Shown in pieces: positions 7,014-8,540 of a stretch of DNA of 8,540 nt (its first letter is position 1; every line of letters begins with the position of its first letter). A program made the translations under genes and the position numbers. Source of the stretch: Kiritimatiellia bacterium (GTDB lineage Bacteria; Verrucomicrobiota; Kiritimatiellia; RFP12; UBA1067); assembly GCA_017936245.1 (NCBI GenBank), contig JAGBFY010000275.1:1-8540 (forward strand). The letters run 5' to 3'. The notes under the pieces are model-generated. The model searched no databases and was not told the DNA's origin. It saw nothing but the letters and a program-made list of their open reading frames with translations.

Positions 7014-8069
7014 TCAGAGTGCCTTCTTCGCGGCGGCAACCGCATCGTCAACCGTTACAACCTGTCCGCCCATGCGGCTTACGAGCTCAACGCCGGACGC
7101 CTCTTCACCAAGGCCGGACTTTGCGAGATTGAGGCGCACGTCATCAGCGAACTGGCCAGCGTCAAGAGCTATCACCATAACCTTGCGACCCTTCGCAGCG
7201 GCGGCAAGCGCCTTGCTCGGGAACGGACTGAGCGTTATCGGGCGGAAGCATCCGGCCTTTATGCCCTCAGCCCTGAGCGTCTCAGCTGTAGTGCGAGCGA
7301 TGCGCGAAGAGATGCCGTAGCCCACGATAAGGATGTCCGCATCGTCAGCAAGATACGTCTCGGAGAGCGCATCCTCCTCCATCTTCGCATACTTCTCCTG
7401 AAGCTTGCGGTTGAACTCCTCCTGCTGAGTTGCATCTAGGAAGATGGACTTCACAAGATTGGTGCGCGTCTTCGCCTCGCCCTGAGCCGCCCAGTCGGAA
7501 AAATCAGGCTTTGCATCCTCGGCGTCAGGAAGCTTCACGCTCTCCATCATCTGACCCTGCAGACCATCGGCGAACACGATCGCCGGCGTACGCCACTTGG
7601 TCGCCATACGAAACGCAAGAATCGTAAGGTCGCACATCTCCTGCGCGCTGGCGGGAGCGACGGTGAACGCCTTGTAGTTTCCGTGGCCGCCGCCCTTCAC
7701 TGCGGGAGTGTAGTCACTCTGCTCCGGATAGACGTTTCCGAGACCGGGACCTGCACGGTTGATGTTCACGACAACCGCAGGGAGCTCCGCTCCAGCAAGG
7801 TAGGATATGCCCTCCTGCATCAGGGAGAACCCGGGGCCGGACGTCGCCGTCATGCAGAGCTTTCCGGCGGCAGCCGCGCCGAACATCATGTTGACGCTCG
7901 CCGTCTCGCACTCCGCCTGCACGAAAGTGCGGCCAAGCATCGGAAACCACTTTGCCGCCCCATGCGCAATCTCGCTTGCAGGAGTGATGGGATAGCCGAA
8001 ATAGAGGTCGCAACCGGCATACAACGCACCCATCACGACAGCTTCGTTTCCTTTTACGAACTTAACCAT
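7014..8069 (-). CDS. vorB: 2-oxoacid:ferredoxin oxidoreductase alpha subunit, VorB/KorA type
   Basis: A 351-residue subunit of a CoA-acylating 2-oxoacid:ferredoxin oxidoreductase. Its closest resemblance is to VorB (3-methyl-2-oxobutanoate, i.e. branched-chain 2-oxoacids), with KorA (2-oxoglutarate) as the alternative. Visible blocks are KGNEAVVMGAL (6-16), GYPITPASEI (25-34), QAECETASVNMMFGAAAAG (51-69), TSGPGFSLM (76-84) and RAGPGLGNVYPEQSDY (105-120). These form the N-terminal POR domain that packs against the TPP site. Residues ~245-345 (ILIVGYGISSRIART, GQFADDVRLNL) form the C-terminal domain. Length is normal. ATG 8069 gives the usual family N-terminus; GTG 8078 has AAAGG 4 nt upstream and is a real alternative. 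The delta subunit gene ends about 20 nt upstream. The beta (TPP) and gamma subunits, needed for catalysis, do not follow; an unrelated gene begins 1 nt after the stop. Confidence 0.9.
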   Translation of the reverse strand: MVKFVKGNEAVVMGALYAGCDLYFGYPITPASEIAHGAAKWFPMLGRTFVQAECETASVNMMFGAAAAGKLCMTATSGPGFSLMQEGISYLAGAELPAVVVNINRAGPGLGNVYPEQSDYTPAVKGGGHGNYKAFTVAPASAQEMCDLTILAFRMATKWRTPAIVFADGLQGQMMESVKLPDAEDAKPDFSDWAAQGEAKTRTNLVKSIFLDATQQEEFNRKLQEKYAKMEEDALSETYLADDADILIVGYGISSRIARTTAETLRAEGIKAGCFRPITLSPFPSKALAAAAKGRKVMVIALDAGQFADDVRLNLAKSGLGEEASGVELVSRMGGQVVTVDDAVAAAKKAL

Positions 8070-8090
8070 TTTTGACACCAAGCCTTTCTA

Positions 8091-8300
8091 TCAGTCACGT
8101 TCCACGCGGATGGCGTACGGTTCCGGACAGTTGTAGAAACAGATCCCGCAACCGATGCACCCCTCGCCCTTGTACACAACGGGCTTGAGTCCAGCGGCGT
8201 TGAGACGGTCAACCGCCATTTCCAGACATTTTTTCGGACACGCCGCCACGCAGCGTCCGCATCCTTTGCAGCAATCTTCTTCTATGTTCGGCTTAGCCAT
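8091..8300 (-). CDS. 2x[4Fe-4S] ferredoxin-like delta subunit of the 2-oxoacid oxidoreductase
   Basis: A 69-residue protein with two complete [4Fe-4S] motifs: C11-x2-C14-x2-C17-x3-C21-P and C48-x2-C51-x2-C54-x3-C58-P. This is the standard delta-subunit layout (VorD/KorD-like), which carries electrons from the catalytic core to ferredoxin. ATG 8300 is chosen because GGAGG lies 5 nt upstream (8306-8310); an in-frame TTG at 8312 overlaps that Shine-Dalgarno and is unlikely to be the start. It is the first gene of a leftward operon with vorB. The delta-then-alpha order agrees with many anaerobes. A free-standing dicluster ferredoxin is the alternative, but the neighbour makes the subunit role more likely. 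Confidence 0.9.
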   Translation of the reverse strand: MAKPNIEEDCCKGCGRCVAACPKKCLEMAVDRLNAAGLKPVVYKGEGCIGCGICFYNCPEPYAIRVERD

Positions 8301-8326
8301 TTCTACCTCCAAAAAACAAGGCGCGT

Positions 8327-8355
8327 ATTATATTCCCTTGCGGCAACTAAATCAC
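8327..8355 (-). promoter_or_regulatory. Promoter of the delta-vorB operon
   Basis: On the minus strand a consensus -10 TATAAT (8332-8327) sits 17 nt downstream of a weak -35 GTGATT (8355-8350). The leader to ATG 8300 would be about 20 nt and carries GGAGG. The rest of the gap 8301-8390 shows no convincing terminator for the upstream gene. Confidence 0.6.
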
Positions 8356-8390
8356 GCGTCCCCATCATTGGAGATGAAATCCAAACCGCA

Positions 8391-8540
8391 TCAGAATTCC
8401 CAGCCTGTACGCAAGAATGGACGTACAAGAGCATTGGCATCCGCCTGCCTGAACGCACGGCCCGCACTGTCCCAGTCCAGACGGATTCCAGGAACCTGCT
8501 GCGCCACACACGCAACAAGCATCGCCTCCATGAGAGGGAT
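8391..8540 (-). CDS. C-terminal end of a Gfo/Idh/MocA-family oxidoreductase (5' end beyond window)
   Basis: A minus-strand frame enters from the right edge and ends at TGA 8393-8391 after 49 codons. IPLMEAMLVACVAQQVPGIRL, then LDWDSAGRAF, DANALVRPFLRTGWEF resembles the end of the Gfo/Idh/MocA C-terminal domain, where members usually read 'PL.E..LLGN.A...G..L.WD......N..AN..L...YR.GW'. These NAD(P)-dependent enzymes act on sugars and inositols and are abundant beside glycan-degradation genes in PVC bacteria. The NAD-binding domain is outside the window, so substrate and full length cannot be judged. About 90 bp separate it from the next gene, which has its own promoter. Confidence 0.72.
   Translation of the reverse strand: MPLMEAMLVACVAQQVPGIRLDWDSAGRAFRQADANALVRPFLRTGWEF

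Noticed and set aside
8369..8385. TTGGA-N7-TCCAA inverted repeat after the Gfo/Idh/MocA fragment as a terminator
   Set aside because: The 5-bp stem is weak, the loop is long and no T-run follows.
8303..8518. Minus-strand open frame of 71 codons at the right end
   Set aside because: It overlaps the Gfo/Idh/MocA C-terminus in another frame and runs through the operon promoter.

Overview
The window is about 57% G+C bacterial DNA coded almost entirely on the minus strand; one gene, at 4143-5978, is on the plus strand. The gene mix is a lipoprotein GH78-type rhamnosidase, a remnant of the FAD_oxidored family, an exported double-domain esterase, a Gfo/Idh/MocA oxidoreductase and anaerobic 2-oxoacid:ferredoxin oxidoreductase subunits. 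It suggests an anaerobic, glycan-degrading member of the PVC group (Kiritimatiellota/Verrucomicrobiota/Lentisphaerota type). That placement is inference from gene content; there is no rRNA or other marker gene.

Left part (1-1589): a secreted or lipoprotein-like protein of unknown function (748 down to the left edge, incomplete) has its own promoter. It carries an 11-G tract in codons 12-15, the form of a phase-variation switch. Upstream of it is a 5'-truncated remnant of a FAD-dependent oxidoreductase (861-1589), which abuts the rhamnosidase stop codon and lies in the same reading frame.

Centre (1590-5978): the rhamnosidase (minus) and the tandem alpha/beta-hydrolase esterase (plus) diverge from a 150-bp intergenic region. 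Each promoter has an extended -10, and a perfect palindrome or inverted repeat built on TTGCAA/GCAAAA lies over each -35. This looks like one co-regulated unit for removing rhamnose and ester groups from a decorated polysaccharide.

Right part (5979-8540): an operon reads leftwards from a promoter at about 8327-8355. It encodes a 2x[4Fe-4S] ferredoxin-like delta subunit, the VorB/KorA-type alpha subunit and, one base after the VorB stop, an exported protein of the 'esterase-like activity of phytase' family with one in-frame TGA. The TPP-binding beta and the gamma subunits that normally follow are absent. The right edge holds the last 49 codons of a Gfo/Idh/MocA-family oxidoreductase.

I see no CRISPR array, tRNA, rRNA, transposase or integrase. 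The most notable points are the poly-G tract, the double esterase with Ser in place of His in its oxyanion motif, the paired operator-like palindromes, the incomplete 2-oxoacid oxidoreductase operon, and two decayed genes within 6 kb, each with an in-frame TGA.
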